From Trichostrongylus colubriformis (Eukaryota > Nematoda > Chromadorea > Rhabditida > Trichostrongylidae): a stretch of 64,000 nt of DNA. Location: contig OZ022258.1 of the NCBI GenBank assembly GCA_963978905.1, positions 38,129,282-38,193,281 of the forward strand, given 5' to 3'. A model generated the notes under the pieces. That model was not told where the DNA came from, did no database searches, and was given only the letters and a program-made list of their open reading frames with translations. Position 1 is the stretch's first letter; each line of letters begins with the position of its first letter. Shown here piece after piece: positions 21,433-31,267 of the stretch. Position numbers and translations under genes: made by a program.

Positions 21433-24192
21433 GTCCCTGCTCTTCAAGCAGTTCCATATATTGTGCCTCAGCAGAAACTGGTAGCTTTTACAAAAATGAG
21501 TCTACTAGCTATTCCACAAATATTTTTGAACTGTTCAGGAGTTGCCATCTTGGAGCGACTTCAGCCTTCAGGGACTTACTGTTCCTTACCTATTTCAACG
21601 ACGGCAAATGTGCTCATCGCTCGCCGGTCCGTCATTTCAGCAATCCGTTGGATTCCGAGCGATCTTCGAAACTTTGTGTTATTTGCAGCTGCCACACCGC
21701 AACTTGACTTCACTACAGCAGCATCATTTCCCACCATTGTTCCCTTTCCCATGTATCAGCTGGTCAGTGAAATTTGCATACTTAACCTATTTTAAATATA
21801 GATCCAGCTCGGAGGAAGAAGAGGCTTGGTTTGATTGTAATTGGTAGTTGGGCGCTGAGAGGCGGCTCCGCGACGCCTGCTTACCTGCATAAAGACGCAA
21901 CAGCGCTTGACTATCAACGGCGATGAGACCGAGTGCTTCTTGGCTATTGCGAGATGTGCCTTTAGTTCCAATAATGGAGTACCTTTACTGTTGTCACGAT
22001 GTGATCTCCTTGAAACGTGATATGATTTATTCACCGGGCGACATCAAGGGCTAGTCCCACGGAAAGACTGTATCTCTCATTTTTGCAGCCTCTATTCCGA
22101 AATAACCAACTTATCCTCATTGAGCTTCCCGCCCGTTCATGCATACCACCAATGACTTTTGATCTTTCACGTCGTTCTGCTTTGTTTTACATAGGCATTA
22201 TATTTGCACCTAGGCGACTCAAAGCAACCGTCCACGGAAAAATGAGGTTTTCTGTTACCCATATATTTATGTTGAATTTGCCTAATATGGGCTGCATGCA
22301 AAGTTTCACGCGAAAAAGTGAGGATCCGCCCGAGATGCAGCACCGCAAAGTCTCGGCCAGGTGGACGGGGCTTCCGAGCAAGTGGTCAGCCCGTCGTCCA
22401 CCGCAGTCGGAGACGCATTGTAGGAGCAGGAACTTACGTGAACGTCCCACTCTCCGTTTCCACCTGCCGCGGACGACGGGAAGGGGCTTCTACTCGGAGG
22501 CACCGCCCACCCGGCCGAGAATTTGGGGAGCTACATCTCAGTCGAATTCCCACTTTTTCGCGTGAAACTTTGCATGCGATCATTATTAGGCAAATACTAC
22601 ATAAATGTATGGGTAACACAGAAACTCACTTCGCCGTGGACGATTACTTTAGCCTCGCAGTTTCCCTCAAGTTTCTGTGGTTTTCTTTGCCCTTGAAAAT
22701 ACACAAAGTGTGAGAGATATGGCGAACATACAAAAAATCGCAAAAATTGAACCAGAAGTAGCTGAGGTCCCGGATAGTGGTATTGTGTCTCGATCGTACA
22801 TAGCATACAAATCAAGGTGTTGCCTACGTTTTCGACCGCGCTCATATTAGGTCTGTGCAGAATAAATGGCCAAAACGGAACACTTTTTTTCAAAACGCTA
22901 TAACTTCGCTCAGACACAACTTTATTTGTCGAAATAAAATCGAATCTGCACAACCTTGCCAACGATCTGGTAAAGAAAATATGCCATCATGGTGAAATAC
23001 TGGATTGCGAAAATTAATGAAGTCAACGATGGCATTTTCAACATACATCGTTTCGGCGAACTCCTTCTGACGCAGGTTTGCATCGAAAACCGGGAACAAG
23101 TGGTAGTCCGTCAGGAATAGGTCTGGGGAATAAGGGGGGTCAGGGAGCGTCTCGATCAGTTTCTGCCGGGTGACTTGCGAACTGTGAGGTTTTGCGTTGT
23201 TTTGCGCACCCAGTAAAAAATGATGCAGTTAGGCATCGAGCCTCTCCCTCACCCCGCTTATTCCCCAGACCTATCCCTGACGGATTACCACTTTTTCCGG
23301 GTTCTCGATGCAAACCTGCGGCAAAAAAATTATGCACGATAAAAATGCCATTCTTGACTTTACTGATTCTCGCAATCCAGATTTTGATCATGATGACATA
23401 TTTTCTTCAACAGATCGTTGGCAAAATTCTGTAGATTCGAATGGTTTTTATTTCAACAAGTGAACTTGTGTCTGAGCGAAGTTATGGTCAGTTATTATAT
23501 GTTTTGGCCATTTATTCTCAGACCTAATACTTTGCGCACCAGTGCCTGGTGCGCAAGGTGTGAACAAGCCCCTACAGCGCAATTGCATATGACGAAAGTT
23601 ACGAGAGACTTGCACAATTCATTCGACTTCTTTTGATTTATATGTATACTCACTCAAGGCATAGACTGACTCACAAAAAAATCGCAAGGTGTTTTCAAGC
23701 CTTCAGTTCTCTTCTGTTAGAAAGGCAAACGGCTCATCATATATGGATATGTTTGCCTCGATATTATGAAACTCCAGCAAAACCTTTTTAGACGGGAGAA
23801 AAAAGCATGAACACACAAATACTGCGTGGAACAGAAGTGGACCAGGTGAATACTCAGCTGCAGTACTCTCAGCAGCGCAAGCACCAGGTATAATAATCAA
23901 AATATTACATGTTTTATGCTGGCTCAAAAAAAACGCCGTCATCCCACCCACGCATTCTTGTACTCACTGCCCTTAATGAGGTTCAAATCAGGTTCTCCCG
24001 GAAAACAAAGTGCAGTATACTTGCCAAGCGGCTGCAGCGCAACTATCAATGATGGTGGGTGATGTATGGATCATCAAGAATTGTCTTACTCGAGAATGTG
24101 CATTTCAGGCAAATCCATACTTCTCGGTTTCGACAGCAAACTTTCCCGCGGCTCAATTATTCACAGTACCAGCAGCTACAAGAGCACGGAAG
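21433..24192 (+). CDS. Candidate Gln/Ala-rich exons, probably continuing the gene at 17.2 kb
   Basis: Short phase-compatible exon candidates: 21433-21480 (VPALQAVPYIVPQQKL), 21689-21762 (TPQLDFTTAASFPTIVPFPM), 23846-23887 (VNTQLQYSQQRKHQ), 24016-24058 (YTCQAAAAQLSMMV) and 24137-24192 (NFPAAQLFTVPAATRARK). Each is preceded by an AG acceptor and most are followed by a usable GT donor. The first begins in phase 0, as exon 3 at 21339 requires. The link between 21480 and 21689 needs an extra small exon (possibly near 21570-21627). The composition suggests a low-complexity nuclear or RNA-binding protein, but I see no named domain. Individual exon ends may be wrong. Confidence 0.35.
22216..22652. 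repeat. TTAA-type foldback element, copy B
   Basis: Full-length palindrome with ends CCGTCCACGG and CCGTGGACG. The arms carry GTTACCCATA, TATTTATGTTG, TTTGCCTAATA and TTTCACGCGAAAAAGTGAG, with a GC-rich centre. The outer TTAA sites have mutated (CTCAAAG and CTTTAGC). Confidence 0.85.
22847..23527. mobile_element. Palindromic mariner: two head-to-head C-terminal halves
   Basis: TA-flanked element with ends TTAGGTCTGTGCAGAATAAA and its inverse at 23506-23527. The minus strand of the left half encodes a mariner C terminus (YSPDLFLTDYHLFPVFDANL and on, then LPDRWQGCADS). The plus strand of the right half encodes the same part (YSPDLSLTDYHFFRVLDANL, then DRWQNSVDSNG). Both reading directions run outward, so both ends are the original 3' end. 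No N-terminal half remains, and both halves carry frame breaks. Confidence 0.85.
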
Positions 24193-24398
24193 GTTAGGCA
24201 AGTTTGCTTGGCACGGATTAAAATCTCAATCCAGGCATGCTCATTGGCAATGAGTGAGTTAACTACCCGTGATTGTGGACCTGAGCCCAAAGGAGTGTGT
24301 CCCTTTAGAGTGGAGAACTTGCGTCACAGCATGCGAGCTACGAGTGCTGAATGCAGTTGGTTCTAAAGTAATACCGTGCCCTGTGTCATATTTTGAGC

Positions 24399-24803
24399 TT
24401 AAAAGAATCGTCCACGGAAAATGCGTTTTTGTGTTACCCATACGTTTATGTTGTATTCGCCTAATGTGGGCCTCATGCAAAATTTCACGCGAAAAAATGC
24501 GAATCTGGCTGAGATACAGCACCACAAAGTGCGGTCCCAGTGGGCGGGGCCTAAGAGTAAAAGCCTCGTTCCGTGGTCTGCCGCCGTTGGGAACGGAGAG
24601 TGGGACTGTTTACGAAACTTTCTGCTCCTACAATGCGTCTCCGACCACGGCGGACGACGGAACGAGGCTTTTCTCTTAGGCCCCGCCCACTGGGACCGCA
24701 CTTTGTGGTGCTGTATCTCAACCAGATTCGCATTGCCCACATCAGGTACAACATAAACGTATGGGTAACACAAAAACGCATTTTCCGTGGACGATTCCTT
24801 TAA
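24399..24803. repeat. TTAA-bounded foldback element, copy C
   Basis: Intact palindrome with TTAA at both outer ends. The left end reads TTAAAAGAATCGTCCACGG and the right CCGTGGACGATTCCTTTAA. The arms contain TGCGTTTTTGTGTTACCCAT and TTTCACGCGAAAAAATG, with a CAAAGTGCGGTCCCAGTGGG block near the centre. This copy and copy D are very similar and probably young. Confidence 0.9.
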
Positions 24804-24920
24804 GAGCATAAAATCGCTTCGGAGCCTATCAACGCATTGTGTCCCTTGTTCGAACAATCTCTGTGCGCGGCCACAGATATTTTCTGCCACAGTGGCGAAT
24901 TCCCCGAGTCTAGAGCGTTA

Positions 24921-24945
24921 TTTTATTTATTTATTTATTTATTTG
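24921..24945. repeat. (TTTA)n microsatellite
   Basis: Six tandem copies of TTTA. Confidence 0.9.
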
Positions 24946-25474
24946 TTGATGCGTGCATGGAAGCGCCAGAACGTTAGGAGAAATTAGACAACCCCTATAG
25001 TTAGTCAAGAGGACGACAGAGCAATCTTAAACTTCTCACAAAAGTGTTCAAACCAAGGATGAAAAGGCACCGTCAACCTACTAGGTAAGTCGAAAAGTAG
25101 TTAAACCAAGAATGAATTGTTCGATACACCAAAAATATATATATTTGTCTTATCCTCTCCATGCAGGAGTAACCGTGAGTGGCACCCAAGTCACTTACCT
25201 GCACCAGCGGCAATGGCGCCCTTTCTCCACTGTAGGGATCATAGAAACATGCCTGAACTCCGAAACACGAGTATAGCGACCGCTCTCGTGCAACAGGCAA
25301 GTCAGATAAACGCCAGGTGCCAAGCCTAGGGACTCAAGGAGGAAGGTATATTTGCCTAGAGAAATGGAGGGTACTTCAGATGAAGCACCACCACAATACT
25401 CTACCATCTACGATATCCTTTAGATCATACCACTCGAAAAGAACTATTTCGAAAACAAGGTAATCTACCTATAC

Positions 25475-25907
25475 TTAAAGGAATCGTCCACGGAAAATGA
25501 GTTTTTGTGTTACCCATGTATTTATGTTGTATTTGCCTAATGTTGGCCTCATGCAAAATTTCACGCGAAAAAATGTGAATCTGGCTGAGATACAGCACCA
25601 CAAAGTGCGGTCCCAATGGGCGGGGCCTCCGTGTAAAAGCCTCGTACCGCGTCCGCCGTGGTCGGAGACGCATTGTAGGAACAGAAGGTTACGTAAACTG
25701 TCCTACTCTCCGTTCCCAACGGCGGCGGAAGACGGGACGAGGCTTTTACACGTAGGCCCCGCCCACTGGGACCGCACTTTGTGGTGCTGTATCTCAGCCA
25801 GATTCACATTTTTTCGCGTGAAATTTTGCATGAGGCCAACATTAGGCAAATACAACATAAACATATGGGTTACACAAAAACTCATTTTCCGTGGACGATT
25901 CCTTTAA
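25475..25907. repeat. TTAA-bounded foldback element, copy D
   Basis: Best preserved member: TTAAAGGAATCGTCCACGG at the left and CCGTGGACGATTCCTTTAA at the right, with TTAA at both borders. The arms remain alignable to the GC-rich centre. It sits about 670 bp from copy C and shares its CAAAGTGCGGTCCCA block, so it may be a local re-insertion. Confidence 0.9.
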
Positions 25908-26483
25908 GCCTGAGTTTCAACAAGACGCTATAGGATGTCACCATCTAAACAATTACAAAGTCTCACAAAAAAAACTAAAATTTAAGTAACTACACTGGGT
26001 TGAGAATAGAGCCACGCAAAACTTTAACAACAAAGACACCTTACAGAAATAAAATTGTCATACAAAAATCTACTAAGTAGATCTAAAGCAAGAGAGTAGG
26101 CTATCGCGGTGGAATGCTAAGCTGGAAGTGTGAGATTCACTATTACGATGTTTGAATCAGTCCCACATTAGATCTCTGAAATCAACGACCTTCTGCTTCA
26201 ATGTAAAAGTACCCGTCTATCCGTACCATGGCCGTTTTGTATGTTTTTTTTCATATCCTAACATTTTTATGTGCTGATGTAGTTGTGGGAGGGCCACTAC
26301 ACTAAGCTAGGCGTCTTGCGCTACTCTTACCTTGGTCTTTAGCCTTAGCCTTAGTTTGAGGGGAAAAGCTTTTACCTTTCTAAGTGAGGCTTAGGTAAAA
26401 ATATACACTTGGGTGTACAAATTGATGATTGTAGAACGGTATCGAAAGAGGTACGACAGCGCGACAATGCGTGGGTCTTCCCC

Positions 26484-26713
26484 GGGTGTATATCACTAGG
26501 ACAAAACCGTCGCGTGGCCGTGTTCGGCACGCGACGATATGGTGCGAGCTATGCGCGCCGCATTAATTGGGTCCTGAAGCGATTACGCATAGAATGAGGC
26601 GTAGAGCAGTGTCATCGCTTCAAGACCCATCCAATATGGCGCGCATAGCTCGCACCATCCCGTCGCGTGCAGAACACGGCCACGCGACGGTTTTGTCCTA
26701 GTGATATACACCC
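26484..26713. repeat. 230-bp foldback MITE with perfect 10-bp TSD
   Basis: The ends are GGGTGTATATCACTAGGACA and TGTCCTAGTGATATACACCC. The arms pair almost completely up to a loop around GCATAGAATGAGGCGTAG. Direct repeats GGTCTTCCCC flank it on both sides (26474-26483 and 26714-26723). The GGG/CCC ends plus a 10-bp duplication point to Mutator-like mobilisation. Confidence 0.88.
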
Positions 26714-27579
26714 GGTCTTCCCCCACGGATATTGACACCTTTTTGTATACTTCGAATTGTAATGTGCAGATTGGGAGGTAAAAGTTTTCGACTTTCAGTC
26801 TCGTTACAATCACTTTCACCTTATTTTCCATTTCGATTATGTTCGCAATTAGAAAAAACTGATTACTCAACCAAGGAAACTAAACGCAACGAAACATCCT
26901 ATTCTGTAGGAGCATTGTAGCTCTGGCGCAATGCGCTGTTCCAATTGGAACTGGACAACTCGTGCGCCGTCGTCGCACGCCGCACGCGGTCGCGCGATTT
27001 CTCCGTCCAAACGACATCCACCCTTCCCTATCGTACCTCAGCGCGGTCGTGTGAAGAACTTCGCCATGCGGCGTGTCGTGAGCGGAAGCCTTGTCCTGTA
27101 GGATTTCTCTGAAAATATCGATAACTCCTGTTCACATCGAGCCAGATCTAGGTACTTCAGGAATATCGTATGGATGCGGATGAACTAAAGGCGCTCTGTG
27201 TTAGGGTCCCGAAGCGATTACGAGTCATATGTGTATGGGGCCCCTAGCAGTGAGGTATAATCGCTCCAACGATAAGACAGCTGTAGCGGCATGCATACTC
27301 GCAAACACCACGTCGCACGCCGCTCATAGTGGTGCGAAGTCCTGACATAAGGGAACACACTGGGTCGTGTAGTCTCTGGGACCCTATACACTGCTTATTT
27401 GTTTCTGTAACATTGCTCAAGGTAAGGAAGCCTTTCAGGCAGACTTTGCGAGTCCAGCAGAGCAAGCAGCGTTCCGCAACGTGTCACAGTTTCCGCACTC
27501 CCAAAATCATGATAGGAGCACGGTGGGTGGAATTGATACCTTCTATCACTCACACCTTCGCCTCATTTTCCATTTTCAG

Positions 27580-27669
27580 CTGAATCTACACAAAATAGTT
27601 GAAGCGCGTGAAACGAATTTTGATCTGAAGGATCACTATAACCAAGATATTTTTGAACTCAATCATTAA
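27580..27669 (+). CDS. Candidate terminal exon
   Basis: A strong acceptor (CCATTTTCAG) is followed by an open phase-0 frame of 29 codons (LNLHKIVEARETNFDLKDHY and nine more) ending in TAA. The residue composition looks protein-like. It could be an alternative last exon of the plus-strand gene beginning at 17.2 kb or belong to another gene. No family recognised. Confidence 0.3.
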   Translation: MNLHKIVEARETNFDLKDHYNQDIFELNH

Positions 27670-28068
27670 TTGAATAGGATGAACTGCTCTCGACACTTAG
27701 CCTCTGTACAGTCCTTAAATAAGGAACAGGAGGAGGAAGGACTACGGATCCTTTCTTGATGGTGCAAATCTAATTGATGAGCTCTTTTATATTTCTACTT
27801 ATTTTATTGTCGCGCCGGTTCGGTTGGCCGGTTGCCCTTCTACCTTCTAGCGCTACAGCATCTGGTTCCGGTTCTCCGGACCCCGCCCCACCCGCCTGCT
27901 GTGCTTGTGGGTTGTCACTGTCAACGTGGGCTTCCCTGAGGACCATACTGCTTTCCCCACAGTATGGCCACAGGTCCCCGTATCCCGGAGGTATAGCCGC
28001 TCTTTTCGCCCCTATAGACTACTCTAGGTATAACGGCAAGTACAGTAACTACGACAACTATATCTTCA

Positions 28069-29349
28069 TTAGGTTGTTGCAAAATCAATTTCGGAAATGG
28101 ACCGCATACTTCAAACTACTATAACTCAGCTTAAACACAAGTTTATAAATCGAAGTAAAAACCATCAGAATCTACACACTTTTGCCAACGAACAGGCAAT
28201 AAATCTAAGCCTTCACTATAAAAACTACTATCACGAGAATCGACGAAGTCAAGGAAGGCACACTCAACATGGTCTAAATTAGTAAATTGTTTCTGACGCA
28301 GATGAGAATTGAGGGCTCGAAAAAAGTGATGGTCTGTTGGGGAAAGGTCGGGAGAATACGCTGGGTGAGGGAGAACTTCTATACCCAAATGGGTCAATTT
28401 TTGCCGAGTGATTTGTGAGGTGTGTGGCCTTGCGTTGTCCTGCAACAGGATCGGCCCTCCTCTATTCACCACCGCCGGCCACAATTTTTGCAACTTTCTA
28501 TACATTTGCTCCAGATCACAACAGTAAGACTCTGCTGTGACTGGCTGACCAGGTTGCAAGAAACTGTAATGGATTACACCTTTACAACACCACCACACAG
28601 TAATCATAACCTTTTTAGGGTGAAGGTCGGGTTTAGGAAAAGTTTTCGGAGGAGCATCCTTATCTACCCAGACTAATCCCCGCTTCCTGTTATCATAAAT
28701 AACCCATTTTTCATCTACAGTTATAATACGGTTTACATAGGCTCATTTTTATGGCGAACTAGGAGATTAGAGCAGGTGTCGAAACGTGCCAGACGCTGCT
28801 CATCGGTCAGGTCATGAGGCACCCACTTCGACATCTTCTTCACCTTGCCGATTGTCAGCAAATGTCTGGCCACTGTAGAGTAATGTACGCCTAGGTCTTC
28901 TGCTAACGTACGAGTATTCGTCTCCGGATTTGCTTCGACGGCTCTCCTTAAATCTTGATCATTAAGCGATGACCTGCGGCCGCGACCCGACTTCTCTTCG
29001 AGATCAAAATCGCCAGAAGCAAATTTTTTAAACCAGAGCTCCACTCTTCGTTCGCAAGGACAATTCGTCCCAAAAACACTGCTGAGATTACGAGCTGCCT
29101 TCGCTGCGGAGTGTTCCAATTTAAACTCATAAAGCATGATGACTCGATAGTCGCGTCGGTTCATGATTATACGCAGCCCTGGAAAAGGCCGGCTGGAAAA
29201 CTTAGAGCGACATTCATAGAAGTTTCTGAAAGAGCAGAAAAAAACCCACCAAATGGTATGCCTGGCGTTCCTTGGGATGGAATAGTTCGGTAAAAAATTT
29301 ACTTATTTATACATACCTTAAAACCGAAATTAATTTTGCAACAACCTAA
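28069..29349 (-). mobile_element. Full-length Hsmar1/cecropia-type mariner element
   Basis: Inverted ends TTAGGTTGTTGCAAAATCAA and TTGATTTTGC-type mirror (right end TTTTGCAACAACCTAA) enclose 1281 bp, the normal mariner length. The right flank is TA; the left flank reads CA, a probable mutation of the target duplication. The layout resembles the cecropia/Hsmar1 group, which includes the hookworm element bandit. It contains the transposase frame at 28143-29164. Confidence 0.9.
28143..29164 (-). pseudogene. Mariner transposase with a single frameshift
   Basis: The N-terminal part starts MNRRDYRVIMLYEFKLEHSA, with two helix-turn-helix segments and the conserved IGKVKKMSKWVPHDLTDEQR region, and runs to a stop near 28733. 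A one-base shift there restores the frame into TVDEKW (first catalytic Asp), then LLQDNARPH (second Asp) and YSPDLSPTD (third Asp, 34 residues after the second), giving an intact DD34D triad. The C terminus ends VRWQKCVDSDGFYFDL. I see no other lesion. With the shift corrected the protein would be about 340 residues, the usual mariner length. Confidence 0.9.
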
Positions 29350-30107
29350 TATTATATACATAACTATTCACACTAGTCGACCTAGTCTCATCTCCTGCCG
29401 AATCTCTTGTCCGACCGTGCTTCATTCCCCTAAGGGTCGATCAAAGGAATTGCAACGGTAAGCGGTAACTGCACCCTGCAGGCTTTCTTCACCCCGTGCA
29501 GCCGTGAGTGCAGTACAGTGGTCGAAATTATTATTAGACTTTATAGCAGCGATCACTGTGGCGTTCCACATTTAACTTGAACGTAATGTCATTGAAATTT
29601 CCCTCACTGCATTACCTCTTGCCGGATAATAAATGATTTGATCGGATCAAAAGCGGATCAATAAACAGCGGCGAAGTTGTCTTGAAAAACGATTTTTAGC
29701 GCTCTTGGGCACTTTTATGGTGTAAAGATTCCAATCCTATGTCCTACATACATCTATTTCAAATGATCATGAGCTGTGGGTAGCAGTACCCTAGAAGCTT
29801 TTAAAAGGAATCATTTTGATCAACGCCGTTATGTGCCATTCCATGAACATCTCTTATGGATCATAAACGTATTTGGTTGCCCTTCAACTACATATACACC
29901 ATTCGAACAACATTTTTTCATACTTACAAATCCTTTGCCACTAGCCCGACGTCTAGTAACGCTCAGCTAGGTATGATTTAATGAACCATAAAAGATGTTG
30001 CTTGGCACTGGATGATGCATCTGATCCTTTCGTTTTCGGTGTGTGCCATCAGGACAGAAAATTCGGGTGGCGCCGTCTGGCGTGCGCAAGCTATGGGTGC
30101 CATACTA

Positions 30108-30998
30108 TTAGGTTGTCCCAAAAGTCTTGTAGTATTTCTTTCGATCATCACTTTTTATTTTTTTTCGTCCAACAAATTACAATTAGGCAACAGCGTATTG
30201 ACCACTGTTATCGGCAACCCTCTGCCACTTTATAGGAAAATCGTTGATTCCCTTCTCCCAGAACTCTGGGTTCTGAGAGTCGAAGAAGCCAGCGATCGCA
30301 ATCGCAAGCATGTCATAATCAACGAATTTTCTCTTGGCCAGGAAGGATTCGAGAGAATGGGTAAGGCGATAGCCAGAAGGGGCAATGTCTGGAGAGTATG
30401 GCGGGTGGGGCAGCACATCCCAGCCGAGCTCCTATAACTTAGCCTGGGTACTTTTCGCGAAATAGGAGCGAAATGGGAGCGGGCGTCGTCATGAAGAAGG
30501 GTGACCGCGGCCCTTACCGGCGCTTTTCTCGAACAGACGGCGAGCTGCTGGAGCTGGTGGGTGCATACGGTAGCGGTGACTGTCTCACCTTGTACCAGCA
30601 CCTCGCGGAAAAGCATTCCTTCCGCGTCCCAGAACCAGCACAGTCCCAAGCGTGGTTTGTCTTTCATGTCAATCTCGCCGTTGCTGAAGCTGATGAACCA
30701 GCGACGCACGGTCATGTAGCTCACACATCTTTCGCCCAATGCAACGCTGATGGAGTGGCAAAATTTCGTGGTTTTGGTGCCGCAAGACCGCTCATAATAG
30801 ATGACACCGCGAGTTGGGTGGTATCGACAACGGGCATTGTAGCTCTCTCCACGGGATCTGGTGGGTCAATATATATTTTCCTAGAAAGCTTAAGGAACCT
30901 TCTACCATATTCCTGAACCGCCTGGACCTGCCTCGAAGTGAACAAGACTTACTGATTTTTTTTTGGAAAAATACTACAAGACTTTTGGGACAACCTAA
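30108..30998 (-). mobile_element. Mariner deletion derivative, copy 1
   Basis: TA-flanked, 891 bp, with ends TTAGGTTGTCCCAAAAGTCT and its inverse. On the minus strand the N-terminal HTH region (TVRRWFISFSNGEIDMKDKP) passes straight into WFWDAEGMLFREVLVQGETV. About 120 residues normally in between, including the first catalytic Asp, are missing. The second Asp region (LLHDDARSHF) is present and the third reads DIAPSG, with Gly in place of Asp. Further frameshifts follow. It is non-autonomous. Copies at 31.9 and 56.1 kb share the same junction. Confidence 0.88.
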
Positions 30999-31267
30999 TA
31001 GATAGGACCTAAAGGGGTGACGACGGTATCTTGTGCCATAATCGCGCTACGTCCCAGTTTATACGACTCCCACAACTCGTCCTCGTCCTGTCGCGCGTCG
31101 TGGGCGAGCACGCGAGTTTTCTGTTCTGAACGCAGACACCAACCAATACCCTCACATCAGCATTCGCAGCTCGAAGTGTGGCGGCGTGCCAGTCGCGGCA
31201 ACGCGAACTTTCTGTCCTAATTTTTTTTTCAGCATTTTGTAGAATTATCTGACCAATACTCTTTCAG

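Noticed and set aside
22083..22713. Overlapping ORFs of 130-160 residues
   Set aside because: They are translations of the TTAA foldback element, open on both strands because of its palindromic GC-rich core.
24399..24890. 163-residue minus and 136-residue plus frames
   Set aside because: Same reason: foldback copy C read on both strands.
25195..25330. Minus-strand exon reading FYDPYSGERAPLPLVQ before a GTAAGT donor
   Set aside because: Good donor and protein-like sequence, but no convincing acceptor and no partner exon in phase. The plus strand is equally open. Left unassigned.
27774..28124. 116-residue plus-strand frame with a hydrophobic start
   Set aside because: Runs into the mariner left end. 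No cysteine or domain pattern, and the opposite strand is equally open.
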